NCBI RefSeq assembly: GCF_900187455.1
Contig: NZ_FYDX01000004.1
Coordinates: forward strand, 124,001 to 188,000
Reading direction: 5' to 3'
DNA: 64,000 nucleotides
From: Pseudomonas sp. Irchel 3E13
Lineage (GTDB): Bacteria > Pseudomonadota > Gammaproteobacteria > Pseudomonadales > Pseudomonadaceae
The position numbers were made by a program, and so were the translations under genes. Within the stretch, counting starts at the first letter, position 1, and each line of letters starts with the position of its first letter. Positions 1 through 7,791 of the stretch are shown here, piece after piece. A model generated the notes under the pieces. That model made no database searches, was not told the DNA's origin, and was given only the letters and a program-made list of their open reading frames with translations.

Positions 1-1285
1 CCAGGATCAACTCGTCAACAATACTGCCCCCCTGCGTTTTTGTCGTTTTGACGACCGCGACGCCACGGGCATCATCAATTTCAACTGTCTGCTCGGTGGT
101 AACAACCACGCCACCGGAGTGCAATGACTCGGAAAAAAGTTCTTCTCCGAACGTGTACACACGGGTTGCGACGCTATTGTTCTCCGCTGTCTCGGTATTT
201 TCCGCACGCAGGGTGCAAGTAATCGACGTCTTGCCGCGCTGGTAGGTGTATTGCTCGACCCTGACTGCGCTACCTCCACCGGATGCAACCGAATGCTGGC
301 TGACTTTGCCGTCGGTGTACGTCAGTGATTCGACGTGACAGCGAGTCTCAAGTCCCTCCTTGTCGCCTTCTTTCTCAGGGGCGAGGGTCACCTGGTTTTC
401 CAACGTGAATGTCGCGAGCCGGCCTTCACTGTCGTTTTCAAGCTGGTAGCGCTGCTTGGCTGATGCGCCATTGACATCGATGCTCAACACCTCGCCTTCG
501 CGAGAGAACAGGTAGCACGCCGTTTCCTCGCTATCCGGGAATAGCGTCAGGCTTTCGAGTTCAGGGCGCTCGTTTGTAGTTGTCCATGTTGCGCACAGCA
601 GGCACTTTTTTTCACTCTCGATTGAAACCAATGTTGGATGCTTGCCCTTGTACTCCCACTTAAAGTTCAACGACCGCCCTGAGGGGAGAACATAATGGCT
701 TAGCAGCAGAACCCCGGAAATATTATTATAGGCACCCTCACCTTCTTCTCCATCAGGAAACTCATAACCATATAACTCACTGACACCATTTTTATGATAA
801 ATAGCAAAGCACTGACTTTTCCCTTCTGCCCGCCAAGCTGACAATACACCCACTTTTGCGCACAGCGCCGACGCATCCAGCAGGAAATCAACACCTACCA
901 GAGTTCCTTCATTAATAAGTGTAGGACTGACTATGCGTCCATCGCACAACCGCAAGTAACACGAACAATACCGTCCTTTATCTTCTTCAAACGTCCAAAA
1001 GCTTTCAAAAGTACCCTCTGGGAAAAACTTCAACATGGGACTGTCAAGATCCCGATAGATATCAATATCAAGCCCTGCACCCGCACCCTCATCGGCAAAC
1101 AGACGCCCCAGTGGAATTTTCAACACCCCAAGCCCGGTTTGCGGATTAATTGAAATAGTGTGATAACGAGGAACCTCCTGCCCCCCACCAGTCACTGGTC
1201 CCTCAGAACTTCCTGATGCAGGATCCGCACCCGCGTCCTTCGGGATAGAGGGAATAACAGCGGCGCCTTTCTTTTTATCGGACAT
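1..1285 (-). CDS. RHS/YD-repeat-type protein, N-terminal part (cut by window edge)
   Basis: An uninterrupted minus-strand reading frame begins at ATG 1283-1285 (MSDKKKGAAVIPSIPKDAG) and runs off the left edge, giving about 428 residues. It has no signal peptide. The first 40 residues are low-complexity, rich in Gly, Ser and Pro. The body contains short, aromatic-ending beta-type segments, such as LTYTDGKVSQHS and YTFGEELFSES, which resemble the irregular repeats of RHS/TccC-type polymorphic toxins and their carriers. Such proteins are large, encapsulate a C-terminal toxin and often travel with type VI secretion or Tc toxin components. The diagnostic core and the toxin tip would lie to the left of the window, so toxin activity cannot be judged. 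The family assignment is by overall character rather than a decisive motif. Confidence 0.6.
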   Translation of the reverse strand, partial: MSDKKKGAAVIPSIPKDAGADPASGSSEGPVTGGGQEVPRYHTISINPQTGLGVLKIPLGRLFADEGAGAGLDIDIYRDLDSPMLKFFPEGTFESFWTFEEDKGRYCSCYLRLCDGRIVSPTLINEGTLVGVDFLLDASALCAKVGVLSAWRAEGKSQCFAIYHKNGVSELYGYEFPDGEEGEGAYNNISGVLLLSHYVLPSGRSLNFKWEYKGKHPTLVSIESEKKCLLCATWTTTNERPELESLTLFPDSEETACYLFSREGEVLSIDVNGASAKQRYQLENDSEGRLATFTLENQVTLAPEKEGDKEGLETRCHVESLTYTDGKVSQHSVASGGGSAVRVEQYTYQRGKTSITCTLRAENTETAENNSVATRVYTFGEELFSESLHSGGVVVTTEQTVEIDDARGVAVVKTTKTQGGSIVDELIL

Positions 1286-1575
1286 GACGTCTCCCTCGCG
1301 TGGTAATAACCACCCGGCTTTAAGCGCACCATAAACAAGCATTTACGATGACGTTAGATTCGAAGGCCGTCGGCAACAACTGATAAAAATGACAGGTCGC
1401 GATAACCCTTCGAAATAACAGCGCACTGGGATACTTCCAACGCCTCGACACGGCGACGGGCCTGGCAGCCAACACGCCATGCGCGGCAATCAACAGCGGA
1501 TTGCTGCTGGAGCAACAGGCATTCCACAGCCGCCTGCTGCCCAACTAGCAGTCATCACCGAAAAATCACGTTTTA

Positions 1576-1589
1576 TTGATGTAAATCAA
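1576..1589 (+). promoter_or_regulatory. FNR/Anr-type binding palindrome
   Basis: TTGATGTAAATCAA is a perfect match to the FNR/Anr/Dnr consensus TTGAT-N4-ATCAA. Its centre is about 72 bp upstream of the receptor start codon at 1655. In Pseudomonas this box recruits Anr or Dnr under low oxygen or nitrogen-oxide stress. Whether it activates or represses here depends on the start of transcription, which is not known. Confidence 0.65.
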
Positions 1590-1601
1590 CACCTTATAAA
1601 A

Positions 1602-1618
1602 CTGGCACAAACCCTGCT
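1602..1618 (+). promoter_or_regulatory. Candidate sigma-54 (-24/-12) promoter
   Basis: CTGGCACAAACCCTGCT has the invariant GG (1604-1605) and GC (1616-1617) at the required 10-base spacing. It matches the consensus YTGGCACGrNNNTTGCW except at two positions. It would start transcription near 1629, about 26 bases before the TonB receptor ATG. No enhancer-binding-protein gene is adjacent, and a sigma-70 promoter cannot be excluded. Confidence 0.45.
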
Positions 1619-1654
1619 CTATCCCTGCATCTGCAACGCTCGGGGAGAAGCAGC

Positions 1655-3889
1655 ATGTTCCAGATCAATCCAATCACTAAAGGCATCGGCCTCAGTCTGT
1701 TGTTGGCCGGCCAGTTCGCTCACGCCGAAGACGACACCACCACCACGTCACTCAAGGCCGTCACGGTCACCGCCCAGCACCGCGAGGAAACCCTCCAGGA
1801 AGTGCCGGTGGCGGTTTCCGCGGTCCAGGGCAGCAACATCGTCGCCGACGGCGTTCGCGCCATGGGCGATATCACCACCTTCATTCCCAACGCCTCGGCG
1901 AAGAACCCGGATGGCGACGGCCGTCCGCGCTGGTACATCCGCGGCCTGGGCACCGGCGACACCGGCGCCGCCACCGTCTACCCGGTGGGCATCTACGCCG
2001 ACGACGTCTACCTCAATGCCCCGGTGGCTGGCGGCGGTCCGCTGTTCGACCTGGAACGCATCGAGATCCTGCGCGGCCCGCAAGGCACCCTGTACGGCAA
2101 GAACACCACCGCCGGCGCGGTCAATGTGATCTCCAAGAAACCCACCTTCGAGACTGACGGCTACGGCACCATCGGCTTTGGTAGCAAGAATGAACGCATC
2201 CTCAACGGCGCCATCGGCGGCACGCTGGTGGAAGACCGCCTGGCCGGCCGGGTGTCGCTGTACTCCGAGGAGCGCGACGGTTTCACCCACAACCTGACCA
2301 ACGACCAGACCTACGGCGACGTCAACAAGAAGGCCGTGCGCGTGCAGTTCCTGGCCAAGGTCACCGACGACCTGGAAGCGCTGCTGAAGATCCACAGCCG
2401 CGAGTTCAAGGGCGACGGCAGCAGCGGCTCGCTGCCGCTGGGGCGTTATTACAACATCGGCTACCAGCGTCCCGAAGGCCGGCGCATCGAGTTGAACACC
2501 GACGAGGACTACAAACTCGACCACAGCGGCACCTCGCTGACCCTGAACTGGAACCTCGGCGACTACACCCTCACCTCGATCACCGCCTACGACTACCTGC
2601 GCAACCAGTCCCTCGCCGACGCCGACTACACCCCCTACGAAGTCAACGGCGCCACCGACAGCGACAACCGCTACGACCAGTACTCGCAGGAATTCCGCCT
2701 GGCCTCGCCGCAGCAGGAAACCCTGCGCTGGATGCTCGGCACCCACTACTTCCACGAAACCCTCGACAGCAGCGCCGTGCGCCGCGTGATCCCCGGCCCG
2801 ACGCCCAACGGCACCGGCTCCAACCAGACCGGCGGCGCCGTGGGCTTCCGCGACCTGAACTACGACCACCGCACCGACAGCTATGCGCTGTTCGGCAACC
2901 TGGCCTACGACTTCACCGACAACCTCACGGTCACCGGCGGCCTGCGCTGGACCACCGAGAAAAAGGACATCGACCTCAACCTGACCCAGTTGACCCGCGC
3001 CACCGCCAACGGCCCGCTGATCCCGCTGACCGCCGCCGGCAGCAACGGCAACCAGGAAGAAGAAAAACGCTGGGACGCCTGGACCTACGACCTGACCCCG
3101 GAATACCGCATCAACGACAACCTGCGGGTGTTCTTCCGCTACGCCCACGGTTTCCGTTCCGGTGGCTTCAACACCGGCCTGTCCACCAGCCTGGCGCAGT
3201 TGACCACGGTGGACCCGGAAGAACTGGACGCCTACGAACTGGGCCTGAAATCGGAGTGGTTCGACCGTCGCCTGACGGTCAACGCCAACGTCTTCTACTA
3301 CGACTACCAGGACATCCAGGTCAACCTGCTGACCGTGAACAGCGGCATCCTCACCACCGCGCTGACCAACGGCGCCAAGGGCAAGGTCAAGGGCGCGGAA
3401 CTGGAGATCGAGGGCCAGCCCACCGATCGCCTGCACCTGCGCGCGGCGCTGTCGTTCCTCGACACCGAATACACCGACTTCAAGAACACCAACCCCACCA
3501 CCGGCGCCGTCACCGCCGACTACAGCGGCAACAGCTTCGTCCGCTCGCCGCGCCACGTGGTGTCGCTGGGCGCCGACTACACCCTGCCGCTGGACATTCC
3601 CGGCAAACTCGTGGCCGGTGGCGATGTCAGCTACCGCGACAAGGAATACTTCCTCGCCGACCGCCAGAGCAGCGCCGATGAACCGCTCAACCAGCCGCAC
3701 TACACCCTGGTCAACAGCCGCCTGACCTGGTTCAGCGCTGACGAAAAACTCAGCGTCACCGGCTTCGTCAACAACCTCACCGACCGCCGCTACCAGGTCC
3801 ACGGCCGGCCCAACGGCACCGCCGGCCAATACGTCATCACTTACGGCGACCCACGCACCGTCGGCCTCAGCGTCACCAGCCGGTTCTGA
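1655..3889 (+). CDS. TonB-dependent outer-membrane receptor
   Basis: This 744-residue protein starts with a signal peptide ending near AHA (residues 22-24), followed by a TonB-box-like stretch (LKAVTVTAQ). The plug domain covers roughly residues 40-170, with the typical DLERIEILRGPQGTLYGKN segment and AGAVNVISKKP. The remainder is a 22-strand barrel that ends in Phe, as outer-membrane barrels do. It imports a ligand across the outer membrane using TonB-ExbBD energy. Plug sequences of the type RGLGTGDTGAATVYPVGIYADDV are common in catabolic receptors rather than in classical siderophore receptors, so the ligand is unknown. A GGGGAGAAG ribosome site precedes the ATG. The second receptor gene starts 62 bases downstream, which suggests one operon. 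Upstream lie an Anr-type box and a sigma-54-like element. Confidence 0.93.
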   Translation: MFQINPITKGIGLSLLLAGQFAHAEDDTTTTSLKAVTVTAQHREETLQEVPVAVSAVQGSNIVADGVRAMGDITTFIPNASAKNPDGDGRPRWYIRGLGTGDTGAATVYPVGIYADDVYLNAPVAGGGPLFDLERIEILRGPQGTLYGKNTTAGAVNVISKKPTFETDGYGTIGFGSKNERILNGAIGGTLVEDRLAGRVSLYSEERDGFTHNLTNDQTYGDVNKKAVRVQFLAKVTDDLEALLKIHSREFKGDGSSGSLPLGRYYNIGYQRPEGRRIELNTDEDYKLDHSGTSLTLNWNLGDYTLTSITAYDYLRNQSLADADYTPYEVNGATDSDNRYDQYSQEFRLASPQQETLRWMLGTHYFHETLDSSAVRRVIPGPTPNGTGSNQTGGAVGFRDLNYDHRTDSYALFGNLAYDFTDNLTVTGGLRWTTEKKDIDLNLTQLTRATANGPLIPLTAAGSNGNQEEEKRWDAWTYDLTPEYRINDNLRVFFRYAHGFRSGGFNTGLSTSLAQLTTVDPEELDAYELGLKSEWFDRRLTVNANVFYYDYQDIQVNLLTVNSGILTTALTNGAKGKVKGAELEIEGQPTDRLHLRAALSFLDTEYTDFKNTNPTTGAVTADYSGNSFVRSPRHVVSLGADYTLPLDIPGKLVAGGDVSYRDKEYFLADRQSSADEPLNQPHYTLVNSRLTWFSADEKLSVTGFVNNLTDRRYQVHGRPNGTAGQYVITYGDPRTVGLSVTSRF

Positions 3890-3899
3890 TCCCGCCCTC

Positions 3900-3921
3900 G
3901 CCGGCGGCCCGCGCCGCCGGC
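3900..3921 (+). repeat. GC-rich hairpin between the two receptor genes
   Basis: GCCGGCGGC (3900-3908) pairs with GCCGCCGGC (3913-3921) around a 4-base loop. It lies between the stop of the first receptor gene and the ribosome site of the second. There is no T-run, so it is more likely an mRNA-stabilising or attenuating structure than a full terminator. Confidence 0.5.
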
Positions 3922-3951
3922 ACCTCTTTCGTGTTACAGGAGTAGCCCCAC

Positions 3952-6423
3952 ATGTTCCGTCTCGATCCCTTGGCCGGCGCCATCGCGCTGGTCATCGGCA
4001 GCCTTGCCGTGCCCGTCGTTCAGGCTCAGGAGCCCGCCACCGGCAATGGCGCCAAGAGTGACAAACTCGACACCGTGGTGGTGGTCGGTACTCGCCGCAG
4101 CGACGTCACCGCGCTGGAAAGCGCCGCGCCGGTGGATGTGCTGAGCGCCGAACGCCTCGAAGAAACCGGCGCCAAGGACTTGTCCGGCGCACTCACCGCG
4201 CTGTCGCCGTCCTTCAGCTTCCCGCAATCGCCGCAGGGTGCCTTCGCCGGCTCCATCGCCCAGGGCGCCTCGCTGCGCGGGCTGGCCTCGGACCAGGTGC
4301 TGGTGCTGGTCAACGGCAAGCGCCGCCACAGCAGCGCCAACATCACCCGCCAGAGCCTGGCCAACGGCCGCGGCGCGGCGGCGGTCGATCTCAGCCTGAT
4401 CCCGCTCAGCGCGGTACAGCGGGTGGAAATCCTGCGCGACGGCGCGGCCGCCCAGTACGGCTCCGACGCCATCGCCGGGGTGATCAACATCGTGCTCAAG
4501 GAAAACGATGACGGCGGCAACATCGGCTACCGCTTCGGCGGCTACGACAAGGGCGACGGCCTGCAGCGCAAGCTCAGCGGCTGGAAAGGCTTTGCCCTGC
4601 CCAATGACGGCTTCCTCACCCTGTCGTTCGACGCCGGCAACCAGGACCCGGCTAGCGACACCCGGCCGGACAACCGCATCTTCTATCCCGGCAGCACCAG
4701 CATCAACACGCCACGGGAGCAGAACAACCGCTACCGCACCTGGAACTGGGGCTCGGGCGGGGTTTCCGATCAGTACAACCTCGTCGCCAACAGCGAAATC
4801 GGCCTCGGCGACGGCCTGACCGCCTACGGCTTCGCCACCTACGCGCACAAGAACACCGACGCCGAAGGCTTCTTCGACCCGCCCACCACCCTGCGCAGCA
4901 ACTACGGCAGCGTGGCGTTGTCGCGCTACCCGGACGGACGCCTGCCGATCACCCGCTACGCCCTCGAAGACTATGCGTTGACCGGTGGCCTGCGTTACGA
5001 GAACGAGCAACTGGGCAAGTTCGACCTGGCGGCCAACTACGGCAACGACACCCTCAAGTCCACCGACCGCGATGCCATCAACCCGAGCTGGGGCACGGCC
5101 AGCCCATACAACATTTACACCGGTGAACGCGAGAACGAGCAGACCAACCTGACCCTGGACTGGGTGCGGGACTTCCCCACCGACCTGCTGTCCAAGCCGC
5201 TGACCGTTTCCGCGGGCCTGGCCTGGCGCAAGGAGAATTACGCCCTGAGCGCCGGCGAGGCCGCCGGCTGGCAGAACGGCGCACTGTTCAACACCCTCGA
5301 CCCGATCACCGGACGGCGCATTCCCGGTTATTACTCGGGGATCACCCAGGTCGATGCCGCCTCGCTGGAGCGCAAGGTCCTCGGTGCTTATCTGGATTTC
5401 GAAGGGCAGATCACCGACAAATTCCAGGCCGGCCTGGCGGTGCGCTCCGAGCACTACTCGGACTTCGGCGACACCACCAACGGCAAGCTGTCGCTGCGCT
5501 ACGACTTCACCCCGCAGATCGCCGCCCGCGGCAGCATCAGCAGCGGCTATCGCGCGCCATCGCTGGTGCAGAGCGGCTTGTCATCGTTCAGCGTGCAAGT
5601 GGTCGAGCAGCCGGCGGGCAGCGGCAACTGGGTTGAAGTGCAGCAGCGCACCCTGCGTGCCGACAGCCCGGAAGCGGCGCTGCTCGGCGGGCGGGCGCTG
5701 AAGCCGGAAGAGTCCACCAACTACTCCCTGGGGCTGGTCTGGCGGCCATTGACCAACGCATCGCTGAGCGTGGACGCCTACCGCATCGACATCGACAACC
5801 GCATCACCCTCTCCGACCAGTTGCCGGCCAACGTGGCCGGGCCGATCTTCGCCGGCACGCCCTACGCCAACATCCAGAGCGCGGCGTTCTACACCAACAT
5901 CGCCGACACCCGCACCGACGGCATCGAGCTGAGCGGCCAATACCAACTGGACCTGGCCGCCTATGGTCGCCTGGACCTGAACGCCGGCGTCGCCAAGACC
6001 CGCACGCGGATCACCGACCTGCGGGACGTGGGTGGCATTCGTGGCGACCAGATCGTCGGGCGCAACACCCAAGGCCTGATCGAACACGGCACCCCGGAGA
6101 ACAAACTGACTTTCAGCGCCAACTGGCTGTACGAAAACTGGGGCCTGACCCTGACCCAGCGGCGTTACGGCGAATGGAAAAACCTCAACGCCAGCAACCC
6201 GGCACTGGACCAGACCTTCAGCCCGCAATGGGTGACCGACCTGGACCTGAGCTACCGCTTCGACCTCGGGCTGAAAGTCTCGGTGGGCGCGATCAACCTG
6301 TTCGACAGCCACCCGGACAAACTCAAGGGCGCGCAGTTGTACGGGGTGCCGAAGTACTCGATCACTTCTCCCGAAGGCGCCCAGGGGGCGTTTTACTACT
6401 CCAGCGTGAGTTACGACTTTTGA
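3952..6423 (+). CDS. TonB-dependent outer-membrane receptor
   Basis: This is an 823-residue receptor with a signal peptide ending near VVQAQ (about residue 25), a TonB-box-like DTVVVVGTR, and a plug domain containing LRGLASDQVLVLVNGKRRHSS and VEILRDGAAAQYGSDAIAG. The barrel ends in SYDF. The plug closely resembles that of the receptor at 47404-49842, which shares the VLVNGKRRH and RDGAAAQYGSDAIAGVINI segments, so the two are paralogues. This subfamily is widespread in Pseudomonas and Xanthomonas and is often tied to uptake of carbon compounds; the ligand is not known. ACAGGAG precedes the ATG. Its last 62 bases overlap the convergent gene at 6362-6820. Confidence 0.93.
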   Translation: MFRLDPLAGAIALVIGSLAVPVVQAQEPATGNGAKSDKLDTVVVVGTRRSDVTALESAAPVDVLSAERLEETGAKDLSGALTALSPSFSFPQSPQGAFAGSIAQGASLRGLASDQVLVLVNGKRRHSSANITRQSLANGRGAAAVDLSLIPLSAVQRVEILRDGAAAQYGSDAIAGVINIVLKENDDGGNIGYRFGGYDKGDGLQRKLSGWKGFALPNDGFLTLSFDAGNQDPASDTRPDNRIFYPGSTSINTPREQNNRYRTWNWGSGGVSDQYNLVANSEIGLGDGLTAYGFATYAHKNTDAEGFFDPPTTLRSNYGSVALSRYPDGRLPITRYALEDYALTGGLRYENEQLGKFDLAANYGNDTLKSTDRDAINPSWGTASPYNIYTGERENEQTNLTLDWVRDFPTDLLSKPLTVSAGLAWRKENYALSAGEAAGWQNGALFNTLDPITGRRIPGYYSGITQVDAASLERKVLGAYLDFEGQITDKFQAGLAVRSEHYSDFGDTTNGKLSLRYDFTPQIAARGSISSGYRAPSLVQSGLSSFSVQVVEQPAGSGNWVEVQQRTLRADSPEAALLGGRALKPEESTNYSLGLVWRPLTNASLSVDAYRIDIDNRITLSDQLPANVAGPIFAGTPYANIQSAAFYTNIADTRTDGIELSGQYQLDLAAYGRLDLNAGVAKTRTRITDLRDVGGIRGDQIVGRNTQGLIEHGTPENKLTFSANWLYENWGLTLTQRRYGEWKNLNASNPALDQTFSPQWVTDLDLSYRFDLGLKVSVGAINLFDSHPDKLKGAQLYGVPKYSITSPEGAQGAFYYSSVSYDF

Positions 6424-6820
6424 CCGGCTGAGCCAGGGAGCGCGACGCGGTCCTTGGCTCGATGAACGCTTCATGCAACTGGGCCACCACGCCTTTGGCG
6501 CCGTAGCAGCGGAAGCGGAACTCGCCATTGAGGTGCCTCACCACCACGATCCCGGTGAGCCAGCCGAACTCGTATCCGATCGAGGTCATATTCGCCGTGG
6601 GGATATGCACCTCGTTGAGATGATCATGAACCAGGCGGTTGGCGAAGTTGGCCGAGAAAACCAGGACGTCCTGCGTCACCTCAACCGTTCCGCCAACCCA
6701 CCAGCTTTCCATCTTTGGGGCCATCGGCACGGTGGTGAACGACGGTTGTGAGTGCGAGTCGAGGAATGACGACTCCTGAATGTAAGCGTTGACGATTTTT
6801 TTGAGATAGAGAGGTTGCAT
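6362..6820 (-). CDS. Small PH/GRAM-like protein of unknown function
   Basis: This is a 152-residue soluble protein if started at ATG 6818-6820 (MQPLYLKKIVNAYIQ). A longer in-frame start at 7003 exists, but the extra 61 residues look non-coding and run into the nfuA terminator. The centre (about residues 35-125) has the alternating hydrophobic pattern GGTVEVTQDVLVFSANFANR ... IPTANMTSIGYEF ... GIVVVRHLNGEFRFRCYG, which is typical of PH- or GRAM-like beta-barrel domains. The tail is rich in Arg, Ser and Lys and overlaps the 3' end of the receptor gene. The ribosome site is weak. No catalytic motif is visible. Confidence 0.6.
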   Translation of the reverse strand: MQPLYLKKIVNAYIQESSFLDSHSQPSFTTVPMAPKMESWWVGGTVEVTQDVLVFSANFANRLVHDHLNEVHIPTANMTSIGYEFGWLTGIVVVRHLNGEFRFRCYGAKGVVAQLHEAFIEPRTASRSLAQPVKSRNSRWSSKTPPGRLREK

Positions 6821-7000
6821 GTCGGCCCTGACTGAGGAACTGCTGAAATTCAGCGCTAGAAATGAATCGCGGGGCGGCCCCGCGATGTCATATTGCCAGA
6901 CTATGACAGGGGTCAGTAGTAAGCGTTCCACTTCGCGCGCGGCGTATCGCTGGCAAGCCACCACAAGGGCATAGCATGCCGATAAAAGAGAATCCCCAGA

Positions 7001-7030
7001 CAAAAAAACGGAGCCATCTGGCTCCGTTTT
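7001..7030 (-). terminator. Rho-independent terminator of nfuA
   Basis: ACGGAGCC (7008-7015) pairs with GGCTCCGT (7020-7027) around a 4-base loop. Seven A's at 7002-7008 give a T-run when read on the minus strand, immediately after nfuA. A shorter T-run on the other side could let it act in both directions. Confidence 0.85.
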
Positions 7031-7036
7031 CTGTGC

Positions 7037-7630
<594 letters not shown>

Positions 7631-7791
7631 TCACAGACTTGGCGGCAGTTTACGCCAAGCGCGTCAACGAACAAAGTCCTAGCAATTATGTCGGGAAAGA
7701 AAGGACCAAGCCGCAAGCTACCAGCGGCAAGAAAAAGCAGCCAGCCGCGCCGCTGTTCTCTCTTGCCGCATGAGGATTGAGGCTTGTCGCT

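Larger units (their letters stand above)
1286..1654. other. Divergent intergenic region before the RHS-like gene and the TonB receptor operon
   Basis: These 369 bases separate the divergent starts at 1285 (minus) and 1655 (plus). The right part holds an FNR/Anr-type box and a sigma-54-like element, listed separately. The middle part (1393-1548) is open in one plus frame but has no start codon or ribosome site, so it is not called a gene. No terminator was seen. Confidence 0.5.

Noticed and set aside
1393..1548. Plus-strand open stretch ending SRLLPN in the intergenic region before the receptor operon.
   Set aside because: No start codon with a ribosome site, and no homology I can recognise; kept as intergenic.
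1748..3829. Long open frame on the minus strand opposite the first TonB receptor (693 codons).
   Set aside because: It mirrors the high-GC receptor gene codon by codon, is rich in V, G and A repeats, and has no ribosome site or family motif; the sense strand is clearly the gene.
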